Positions 55,561 through 64,000 of a stretch of 64,000 nucleotides of DNA are shown piece by piece (within the stretch, counting starts at the first letter, position 1; each line of letters opens with the position of its first letter). The DNA is from Isoetes taiwanensis (lineage: Eukaryota; Streptophyta; Lycopodiopsida; Isoetales; Isoetaceae). The notes under the pieces were generated by a model, which searched no databases, had not been told where the DNA came from, and saw nothing but the letters and a program-made list of their open reading frames with translations. Position numbers and translations under genes: made by a program. The stretch is from positions 12,622,913 to 12,686,912 of the forward strand of contig JAJEKV010000024.1 of assembly GCA_021234155.1 (NCBI GenBank). The letters run 5' to 3'.

Positions 55561-56861
55561 CACACTCGACTCCTCTGGAAGTTGCTTGATCTCATCTGGG
55601 AACAAATCATGGAATTCATTCACTAGCTTGGCTATTGGCTTCGACAGCTTGTTCAATGATTTGACCTCCTTGTCTTCCTCTATGTCTGGCTCCTCAATTT
55701 CAAGCTTAAAGACATAGGCCACTTGCTCCTTCTTTATGCATCTAAGTAACTTCTTACTAGACATGCATTGCATGATTGGGGTGACTTCTTTACCTGTTAT
55801 CTCAGTGAATTTGCCATTTAGCTCCGTTAAGGTGACTTTCTGCTTCCCATCACAGCTCCAGCCGGGCCAAGGTATTACATGCCTATGATCAAGTCATACT
55901 TGTCGATGTTCATGACTTCTGCTCCCATTCCAACATTGATACCTGGCAAGTCTATGTTGAAGTTGATCCTCTTTCCTACTGTGTGTCGGATTGCCCCACT
56001 TGCCAACACAACAGACATGGGCTTGGACTTCAAAAGCTTTAGCTTCAACAACTCTACCATCCTTGGCAAAGCAAAATTATGGGTGCTCCCCGTGTCTATC
56101 AGCACTACGAAGGACTTGGCTTTGACTTTCTCTATTATTGAGATGACCTAATATTGACTCTTGGCATTCTCGGAATCAATGGCAGCAAAGATGTGGCACT
56201 AATCCTGGATGTAGTCGCAAGCATCTTCATCGTCGTTCTCCGGGGGTGTCTCCCATCCTCCTAGCTCGGCCAGTGCCGCATTCATCACAAAAGGACAGTT
56301 GTGTGTCCGATGTCCCGATTGGAAGCACTTGAAGCACAACTACTTTTCTATATATTCTTGTCTCTTCTCCTTCGGGATGGACTGCAAGAACTGCTTCACT
56401 GTTTTGGAGTAGTTTGAACCACCCGCTTGCTCTTTATCTCTGAAGGTGACCTAGTTCTTGTCCTGCTTTTCAAAGTTTCCATTCCCTTGCTTTCCATAGT
56501 TTGCATTGTACTGAGGTTTAGTAGCTGTCGGGCTTGTTGCTCTTGGACTATAGCTTCCAGTAGCTTTTCCCTTGTCCTGACAGTACTGCTGCTTTTGTCC
56601 ACTGCTTTGAGGACCTGTTCCTTGTAAGTTCACGGCCTTGGATTCTGCTTCTGACACTGTTCTGGAGTTGATGGCTCTTGCAAGCTTCCTGATCTCCTCA
56701 TTCAAGCCCTCAATATACCCCTCTACTGCATGCCTTCCGCTCAATTTTGGCACATAGAGCCTCAACCTCATAAATTCTTCGGTGTATTTCTGCACCGTCT
56801 TATTGCCCTGCTCCAACCTATAAAACAGCTGCATCATATGGCACTTGTGTTCCCTCGGCAC
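55555..56861 (-). pseudogene. Ty3 gag end, zinc knuckle and protease
   Basis: Three minus-strand frames in register with the RT fragment. 56861-56451 is gag, ending in a Ser/Gln/Lys-rich tail. Around 56300 is CFKCFQSGHRTHNC. 56105-55875 is protease (LIDTGSTHNF, later MNIDKYDLIIGM). 55773-55555 is the linker ([13 protein letters not shown]) that precedes RT in Ty3 elements. Stops and shifts separate them. Confidence 0.85.
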
Positions 56862-57830
56862 GTAGTGACGCTAAAATGCCTTGGAGAACTTCTTGAATCT
56901 GCAGCAATCCCTGCTTAACACATGGGCCTTGGCATAGGCCTTCCACTAAATTCTGGCCGCTCCCTTGAGGTTGGTTGTTGCTACTCTGCCCTTGTCCTTA
57001 TTTTTCATGCCATAAGCATTCCCATACTCTCTCATCTCGTCTAACCAAGCCTCGGCTTCCATTCCTGACATGTTATATCCTGAGAAATGTTCCAACTTCT
57101 TGGCTTTCCACACATTGCTCAGTGCGGAGTCAACTTTCTTCTGATAGTCGGCCCCGTTCCTGCCTTTATCATTGTTTGGACCTTCCTGGCAGTCCTGTCG
57201 ATCGTTATCCTGCTCTTCCGATTCTGAGTCAGAGTCGGAGCTGGTGTTGGAGAAATCTGTGCTGGGGGATCTCCTTCTCCGGTTTCTCTTCCTTGCCTTG
57301 TCTGTTCTGTCAGCAGGTGTTTAGGATAGCTGGACGTCCTGGTTTGGTGCAATTAATGCCCTTCATGCCAGTAAAGCTCTTATCTCCTGGATATTCGATC
57401 TCACTTGGGATATCTCCTTTTCTGAGGCTGGTGCCTCGAACTCCAGGAATAGGTTCCTTGGTTGAAATTGTCTTGTGGGGGTTTGCTCTTCCTGAGGGTG
57501 GCGATTTTGCTCTACGTTCCTGGGTGCTCTAGCTGTATACACATTAGATTGCACACTTATGATTAGCTTTTGTACACGAGGATCGAACTGCGAAGCATCA
57601 GTTTTCAAGCTGATGAACAATGGTAGCAAAGAAAGGGTAGGATGCTTCACATTAAGTTGCACATCTGAATCAGTCTCCATCACAGGCCTGCAACGACACC
57701 ACAACACAAGGAAAAAGATCAATTGTACAAGGAATATAACCAAAAAATAGACAGAACACAAAATGCAACTGTACAAGAAATATAGGCTGCCATCCTCAAC
57801 CAATATTGTTGTCTTCATGAATTAGGTGTC

Positions 57831-58741
57831 TGTGGTTTGTTTTGAACTTTTGTTTCTTCTATACATGTTGGGACTGCCAAAAAGTGAATTTTTTTTTCCA
57901 TCCATGTTAAAATCAAGGTCTAACTGACATCAATTGGCTTACTCAAGTTTTTTAAAAACTGGAGAGCCCCTACTTAATAGAATGCAGCAGAGGATTGCTA
58001 TATGAGATTAAAGGTTTGATCCATTTGAAAAGATTGGTCTCTCTTTATTTTTTAATATTTTCATAAAAAAAAAGACTCTGTTTTTTTGTTCTATGACTGC
58101 GTCGCTAGTCTTATATTCTTAAGAAAATCCGCTAAGCGATCAGGCCTTGCTTTGGTTTCTTTCTTATTCTAAAAAGATTCACTTCTCGATTAGGCCTTGT
58201 TTTGATTTCTTTTTCCTGCTTCTCTGATCACACACAGTAGTTTGGATGGAAACTTTAGCCTCCATGTTTATTATCTCCGGTAATCGGCGGCAGAGGAAAC
58301 ATTCTGCCCTCATATGGCCCCTTAACGACACTCGAGGCTATATTGCTCATGCATTGCCTTGACTGATAGTGCCGCCTCAAAGCCCACGGGGTAAAACGCC
58401 TCCCTTGCCATAGATCATATATAGGGGAATGGCATAGAATTGGCTTGGAAAATAGCCCACCAGATCATTCGCCCACCATATATACTGTTGCACCCCTTTT
58501 CTTTCCTCTCTCATTTTCTTTCGGTCGGCCAAGGCTTTGGCTAGGACACCAGCGCTTCATTTTGATGGCGCCAGAGCTGATTGGCTGTTTTTTAGTTCTT
58601 GTCCTCAGACAATGGCTTCCGATGAGGTTGTAGTAATTTTGGAGCATTTTGGCTTTGCTTCTTGGTTTAACACACTCAAGATTGTCCTGGAGGTTCTTCT
58701 TGACAGGTTTCACAAGAAGACAAGAAGATCTCAATTTCTCT
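57831..58741. other. no gene recognised
   Basis: Short frames only, on both strands. Confidence 0.5.
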
Positions 58742-59070
58742 AATAGGGTAAAAGCATGTTAGGGTGTCCCTTAAAAAGTATTATTTAGTGACAAAAAAAG
58801 TACCTAAAAAGGTACCCAAGACTGGGTACTGGGTACCTGTGTAATATCTCAATAAAAGGTACATTCTAGAACTTTTATATATATTTTGGTCTCCGGTAGC
58901 ATTATCTTTATCTTAACTTTGAATATTAATGCGTCCTTGACTTTTATTTTGGACTTTCGTACTAGTTTTAATGAAAATAAAAATGAGAAAGTACCCAGTT
59001 CTGAAGTACCTAGTGTATGTACTTCTGCAGGTTCCAAAAGTGGTACACCCTAACATGCTTTTACCCAATA
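58742..59070. mobile_element. MITE with ~22-bp terminal inverted repeats
   Basis: 58746-59066 begins GGGTAAAAGCATGTTAGGGT and ends with its reverse complement ACCCTAACATGCTTTTACCC. AATA flanks both sides (58742-58745 and 59067-59070). Inside, GGTACC/AAGTACC motifs occur in both orientations, so most of the 321 bases can fold back. There is no coding capacity. The superfamily is uncertain. Confidence 0.88.
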
Positions 59071-60016
59071 CATAGTGAAGTGGACACACTTACCTGTAGA
59101 AGACGCTACGTGGGTACTACAATAAGATTTGGAGAATTAGTACCCCCAATTCATGGAGCAATGCAAAGGTCGACTCGTCACCGAAGTAATTGACATCGAA
59201 CTGATAGGTGAATGCGAGGTAGATTAAGAAGTTTATTTCCGTCGCCACGGAAGTAGACGAAATTGAGAGAGACGATGTCATTTAGTTCATGTATTGATAG
59301 GAAAGCACCTCTAGTCAGTGCCTACTATGGGGAGGACGCCATCCTCTATTGTAGAATATATGGTAATGTCATCATACAGGTTGTGGCACAGGTTAAGGTT
59401 GTATGTTCAGAGATATGCAGACATTAAGAGATAATAGCTTATACATTGCAACATGAGTAGGTTGAAGGCTGAGCAATGTATTTAAATAATGATTTAACGA
59501 TTGGTTCTCATGGGTTATATCATGCACATTAAAGCAATGGTTTGCAATGGTTTATACCATTGAATATTATACAGAATGATATGAATATGAAATCGAAGGA
59601 GGCAAAAGCATGATTCAAATTTTAGAATCTCCTATCTGCCAGGAGAGATGCCCACGACTTCCTAAGAGGCCGGAACCATGCCTGAGCGGTAGGATCCGGC
59701 CACTATTAAGATAAGATGTACAGATATTTTTTGATACAGAGAAATAGGTTTTGAGTTCCAAGCATTTCGATCTGAATACAGGTTTTAAGTGTGTATAAGT
59801 TTACATTATGATATTTGTGAGCATATGAAGTTTTAAGGTTTATATTTGAACATCAAGTTTAAAGATCAATAGTTGAATTTGAAGTTGGAATAGTTGAATA
59901 TGAAATTACTCTTGTGTATCACTTGAAATACCATAATATGGTCTTGGTTTTTCACTTTCATATTGATTATATGATGACCAAATAATTCTGCTAATAGTTG
60001 TCTTGATAACTTTTCA
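59071..60016 (+). other. no gene; right part is probably a 5' LTR
   Basis: The sequence just before the primer site ends ...ACTTTTCA, consistent with an LTR end at 60016. No partner LTR exists in the window, so the left limit is unknown. Confidence 0.4.
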
Positions 60017-60018
60017 TT

Positions 60019-60196
60019 TGGTATCAGAGCGAGTAAAATGGCCACAAGATTTGGAGCAGGATTATTGAGTGTTGTTCAAGTGTACAATGGGGGATCTGGC
60101 TTTCAAGTGTGGAAAGACCAAATTCAGCATATTCTGGATGTTGAGGAGTTATGGGAGATTGTTGATCCAAATCAAATAAGCACAATTTCATTATAA
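60019..60196 (+). pseudogene. copia 5' stub: primer site and gag N-terminus
   Basis: TGGTATCAGAGC at 60019-60030 is the Met-tRNA primer site. The ATG at 60038 opens MATRFGAGLLSVVQVYNGGS, then GFQVWKDQIQHIL and LWEIVDPN, clearly the copia-1/2 gag start. After 52 codons it ends at a stop where similarity is lost. The rest of the element is absent. Confidence 0.85.
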
Positions 60197-60230
60197 TGGG
60201 AAAATTTTTAGTAAACTGGAATTTTTTTAT

Positions 60231-60335
60231 TATGGGGGTTGTATAGACCTTATGCAGGGGTTGTATACACGTGTACAGTACCCTGTATCATAGACCTTAT
60301 GCAGGGGTTCTATACACGTGCAGTACCCGTGTATC
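60231..60335. repeat. two-copy ~55-bp tandem repeat
   Basis: Units contain ATAGACCTTATGCAGGGGTT and ATACACGTG...GTACCC...GTATCAT. Confidence 0.8.
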
Positions 60336-60450
60336 ATACATACATGAATATTTAGAGAACATAATAACACGGTATCATATACCAACTTCCAAACACAATA
60401 GAGACCAAAGTATGAACTATGTATGTCCCTAGTAACCTTCCCCCAGGTTC

Positions 60451-61047
60451 CTAACCCCTTCCCCTTCCCCTTTCCCTTCGCCTGCGAGGTCTAACCCACG
60501 CATCTGGGTTAGGAGTCAAGAGCTCACGCTCATCCCATGCTGATTCTTCCCACCATATGGGGTACCTAGTCATTAGAAAAAGTAATTCCACAGGATAATA
60601 CTCACGGAAGAAGAGCGGACCCAACTCCACAAAACCGTTGTACTCATTGTAGTACACCCTAATAAGGCCATACATCTGTCCCTTAGAAATTTCATGAATG
60701 AACTCTGATATGTATGCATCCAGAGAGTGTGCTAAATATCCAGCACGAAGAAGAGGCCTCAATTGCTGTAGCATCTCGTCCAGATAAGGAGGGGGTTCAA
60801 GCATTCCCCTCATTGCAAGTCTCCTATAACATTCAGATGGATTAATTTCCATCAGTGGCTCATGACCACAATCAAATCGCTCCAGAATGAAGTTGATCAA
60901 CTCCATTGTAAGCTCCTTGGTGGGACTGTGGCGCAACCTCCACTCCAAGAAATGGTCCCATAGCTCATCCATTCCAGGCCGCACAGAATGCCTGGGGCAT
61001 GCTTGCAGGCCTTCTGGAGTAGCCCAGGGAGGATTGGGTCCAATCAT
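60451..61047 (-). CDS. unidentified 198-codon ORF
   Basis: An open minus-strand frame from ATG 61047 to stop 60451. It starts MIGPNPPWATPEGLQACPRH, has aromatic/acidic helical stretches (MDELWDHFLEWRLRHSP, LINFILERFDCGHEPLMEIN) and FVELGPLFFREYYPVELLFL, and ends in a basic tail (RPRRRRERGRGRG). No signal peptide or membrane segment is evident. Composition is balanced and codon use looks coding. I do not recognise the family. Repeats immediately upstream (61075-61590) would overlie its promoter. Confidence 0.5.
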   Translation of the reverse strand: MIGPNPPWATPEGLQACPRHSVRPGMDELWDHFLEWRLRHSPTKELTMELINFILERFDCGHEPLMEINPSECYRRLAMRGMLEPPPYLDEMLQQLRPLLRAGYLAHSLDAYISEFIHEISKGQMYGLIRVYYNEYNGFVELGPLFFREYYPVELLFLMTRYPIWWEESAWDERELLTPNPDAWVRPRRRRERGRGRG

Positions 61048-61074
61048 TTAAAAAAGCAAGCAAGGATCACCGAC

Positions 61075-61600
61075 GGAGCAAGGAACACGGAGCAGAGCAA
61101 GTAGCAAGTTCAAGAGCAAGCAACAAGATCAAGTAGCAGGGAGCACGGGAATGAAGTAGCAAGGAACAAGGATCAAGATCAAGTAGCAAGATGCAATGAA
61201 CAAGGAAGATCAAGTAGCAAGAAGATCAAGGAACAAGGAAGATCAAGGAGCAAGAAGCAAGGATCAAGATCAAGTAGCAAGGAACAAGATCAAGTAGCAA
61301 GATCAAGAGCAAGGAACAAGATCAAGTAGGAAGGAGCACGGGAATGAAGTAGCAAGGAACAAGGATCAAGATCAAGTAGCGAAGAGCAAGATCAAGAGCA
61401 AGGAACAAGATCAAGTAGGAAGGAGCACGGAATGAAGTAGCAAGGAACAAGGATGAAGATCAAGTAGCCAGAAGCAATGAACAAGGAAGATCAAGTAGCA
61501 AGAAGATCAAGGAACAAGGAAGATCAAGTAGCAAGAAGATCAAGGAACAAGGAATATGAAGGAGCAAGAAGCAAGGATGAAAAGTGAGAAGTGAAAACAA
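61075..61600. repeat. satellite-like array built on AAGATCAAGTAGCAAGGAAC
   Basis: More than 500 bases of interleaved short units (CAAGTAGCAAG, AAGATCAAGG, GGAACAAGGA) with a longer repeat including GGAGCACGGGAATGAAGTAG at 61137, 61332 and, slightly changed, at 61422. Confidence 0.9.
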
Positions 61601-61623
61601 GGTAAAAGAATTTATAGCTACGA

Positions 61624-61745
61624 ATCCAATAATGTTGAAGTATAATACCAATAATGTTGAAGTATAATACCAATAATGCTTGACGATAATACCAATAATG
61701 CTCACGTATAATACCAATAATGCTGAAGTATTATACCAATAATTC
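61624..61745. repeat. five tandem ~23-bp units
   Basis: Units read AATACCAATAATGTTGAAGT with small changes. Confidence 0.9.
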
Positions 61746-61794
61746 TATAACGACTATAAAAGCAGCTCCATTGGTAAGTCATTCATCTCCCATC

Positions 61795-61956
61795 ATGGCT
61801 TATAATATTTATGATGATCGGTTTGAGACCATTCTTTGCTCCATGAGCTACAATGATATTAATCATTGCATCGTAAAGGTGTTAAGCTGGATCCTTACTT
61901 ACAATCCAAAGCGAGAAGGTCGTGAGTGTGATTGCCCCGCCTTACTCGTGTTGTGA
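61795..61956 (+). CDS. possible small gene, 53 codons
   Basis: ATG 61795 (MAYNIYDDRFETILCSMSYN) lies about 33 bases after TATAAAAG (61755-61762). It has a HCIVKVLSWIL hydrophobic stretch and ends in a Cys pair. No family is recognised; it could be chance. Confidence 0.25.
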   Translation: MAYNIYDDRFETILCSMSYNDINHCIVKVLSWILTYNPKREGRECDCPALLVL

Positions 61957-62419
61957 TCCATCTTCTTTGGGTTCCCGAGGCCATGCCTACGAAAATGAAT
62001 CACGATCACAATAGCGAGGGATTGATGATGAGTGAATCATCGACTCTATAATGCCATCAATAATATGTGCATCTAAATTATATGTATGCCATCAATAATG
62101 TGTGCATCGATGTAATGATGTGTATTAAACACCTATTATAATAGATGTAAGGATGTTAGTATAAGCATAAATTAGGATGTATCGACAACGTATTAATTGT
62201 CCAAAATGCTTAAGTATTATAGCAAAAGAAATTACATACATGATTATCGAGAACATGACCGAGATTGAGAGCTTTTAGCTAATGCTATGTCCCCCACATG
62301 TCAACAATGTATTTTGGAATCAAGCAGTCTTGGGTCTTTTTGCCATTTGCATCCCATGCATAATGTATGGCATCTAACTTCTCATACCTTGATGGATCGA
62401 TGGATTGGGTCGCCAACGT

Positions 62420-64000
62420 TTAGTTAAGCAACACAGTATAGTCACGACCAACAGGCATCCACCATGATACATAAATGTGACCATAATTGGTAGACTCTGG
62501 ATCTAGGATGGCATCTTCTTCTGTAAAGCCCAACCACGTTGGAGTTTCATCGTCTCCAGGTCGGACTAAAACAAACATACCTTTCGTAACATGTGCATGA
62601 GGATCGAACTCATCCATAGGCAACACCGGGGCCCATCTGGCTGGCCCACAATATGTAGGCAAAGGTCTTACAAGCACAAATGCTTCATCGACCTCACGGG
62701 TAAATGCGACTTGTAGAGGTTCTTGCCTTGTACGCAACCAAAAGTTATCATTTTGAGGTCGTCCTGGAGATACATCTTCCAAACACAAAAGAATCTCGTT
62801 CCAGTAATCCATAGTTGCTTTGTACTGTCGTGCAAACACACTATCTTCCTGATTTTTGCAGAAGGAATTCCATAATGCTATGTACTTGCGATCTTTGTCT
62901 GCGCCGGGCCGGGAGATCTTTCAATGTCTTCCTTGGAGGGATATTTTTAGGCACCCCTGTTGGTAACGTTGGCTCACCATTTTCATCCTCCTTCCACATT
63001 CTTATTCCATTTTCTGGAATCCACTCTTTATGGGTTGGCCGCATCTTATATTGCATAATGGGCCATTTCCCATCCATTTTAAATCGGAATAGCAATGGCT
63101 CGGTATGGCTGTTAGGCGTTGGCCCTTATCGGGGATATATCCCTTGACAAAGCCTTTCAATCTGGAACTTCATCCACAAAATATGGAACAGGAGACTTTG
63201 CATTGCACTTGCTAAACAAGTAAAAGCAACTTCGAGGCAAAGTTAGAGCATCCGATGAACTCATTAACGTCGAAAAGTTCCCAAACAATGCATCAATATC
63301 GTCATGAGTGTGCCCAACCATCATGAAGCCAACCTGAATCTCATCGAATACCTTAAGCCATGTCAAATAAGAGAGGTAGGAGAACACATATCTATTTTTA
63401 TTTTGACCCGATGCATTATCCAACTGTAAGTAGAGATTTTGAGGAAGAGGATTGAAGCCTTCTAAGTTGGCACTAGAAGATGAAGGCATCTTCTCTTGTG
63501 TCTGCACTAGCTTATGTTGCAGTGGTCGAGTATCTTTTAGGGCTTGCATCAATTTGCAATCTGTAGTTCTGCTTCCACACAAATCACCACACTTGTCTTC
63601 TTCCCAACTCAAGATAGTGTAGGATCCTAGAAAGTGATCCAACATGAAAGTTTGAGTCATCCTTCCAAAGATCAAGAGAGAAATGGCCATAAGCCCGTCC
63701 ACCATGACCATGTGTCAATGCTCTGTCAAGTTTGCTCTTCAAGCGATCTCCTCTCCAAAGCAGACTTTGCGAGATGGTGACTTCTTGGTGTGAGTGTTTT
63801 GACCTGATCCATCTTATCATGTATTATGCGAGGGTGACTTTACGGCGACGATGTGATAATGCACGCCAATGCCAATATTGACTCCTACAGGAACGTTGTT
63901 CCAACATATGTGCCCGCCGTTGAATTGAAAGGTTGCGCCTCTCCCTTATATCTTTTGTTCTTTCCAATTTCTGCTTGATGACTACACATATGTTACACTT
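62420..64000 (-). pseudogene. DUF7869-like gene, frameshifted, runs off the right edge
   Basis: Minus strand. From the edge: KQKLERTKD and RRAHMLEQRSCRSQYWHWRA, then a segment ending LTHGHGGRAYGHFSLDLW. Next comes the hallmark LYLQLDNASGQNKNRYVFSY with FDEIQVGFMMVGHTHDDIDA. In the next frame is PTPNSHTEPLLFRFKMDGKW with KEWIPENGIRMWKEDENGEP. In the last frame is ATMDYWNEILLCLEDV, and near the stop at 62420 a TNYGHIYVSWWMPVGRD segment. This order fits plant DUF7869 proteins, possibly transposase-derived, with QLDN and GHTHxDID as likely active-site motifs. At least three frameshifts are present. Function is not established. Confidence 0.75.

Larger units (their letters stand above)
54660..57830 (-). 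mobile_element. Ty3-type LTR retrotransposon relic
   Basis: Minus strand, order gag, zinc knuckle, protease, RT. Gag starts near 57680 (METDSDVQLNVKHPTLSL) and includes LEQGNKTVQKYTEEFMRLRL. The knuckle is CFKCFQSGHRTHNC near 56300. Protease is VLIDTGSTHNF. RT is in the next two entries. Integrase and both LTRs are missing: the left side is cut at an A-tract (54601-54626) shared with the end of duplication copy B. Confidence 0.88.

Noticed and set aside
61460-61717. Hydrophobic minus-strand frame
   Set aside because: Lies entirely within the tandem repeat arrays; composition follows the repeat.

Overview
The window looks like a repeat-rich intergenic block of a land-plant nuclear chromosome. 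Ty1/copia elements primed by initiator-Met tRNA dominate it, with LINEs, a Ty3 relic, a pentatricopeptide-repeat (PPR) fragment, an SDP1-type lipase exon, an HVA22-type exon and a DUF7869-type pseudogene. The mixture suggests a large non-seed-plant genome (fern, lycophyte or bryophyte), but I cannot name the species. I see no clearly intact ordinary host gene, no rRNA or tRNA gene and no CRISPR array.

Layout. 1-736 is anonymous flank. 737-7550 is a complete copia element (copia-1) with near-identical LTRs and a 5-bp target duplication. Its gag is split by a 1.3-kb insertion (element X1). 7.55-10.5 kb is mostly anonymous, with a degenerate hairpin repeat and Cys-rich coding debris. 10.54-14.95 kb is a minus-strand copia (copia-2) whose zinc-knuckle/protease block is inverted. 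15.09-33.06 kb is a third minus-strand copia (copia-3), with LTRs at both ends, opened by two nested insertions: a 1.66-kb poly(A) retroposon (16352-18009) and a 13.7-kb terminal-inverted-repeat element (18514-32260).

The 13.7-kb element is the most interesting part. Its ends are 28/29 identical inverted repeats. Inside are several decayed gene modules that share one plan: TATA box, short gene, A/T-rich end, then a palindrome with arms based on GATCACACGACGCGAA. The genes include a divergent histone H3-like gene, a 226-codon ORF with a possible beta-grasp C-terminus, four related coiled-coil genes, a Lys/Glu-rich minus-strand gene with a likely intron, and a long decayed minus-strand ORF. A perfect E2F-type palindrome lies near the left end, and four TTAGGG-type telomere-like units follow one hairpin. 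I read it as a decayed large DNA transposon or integrated DNA-virus-like element. The family is not identified.

33.1-42 kb holds a tandemly duplicated PPR fragment, a frameshifted LINE, a broken SDP1-like lipase 3' part, a possible first exon and a long (TAA)n tract. 43.0-54.6 kb is a 3.6-kb non-coding sequence present twice in direct orientation. A 5'-truncated LINE with a 17-bp target duplication sits between the copies, and the second copy is split by a 2.3-kb relative of the copia-1 insertion (X2) that carries an HVA22/REEP-like exon. 54.67-57.8 kb is a minus-strand Ty3 relic. 58.75-59.07 kb is a MITE. 60.0 kb is the 5' stub of another copia of the same family. 60.4-62 kb has an unidentified 198-codon ORF beside satellite-like repeats. 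62.4-64.0 kb is a DUF7869-like pseudogene running off the right edge.

The genes do not form a host pathway. They record layered insertion, gene capture, duplication and inversion.
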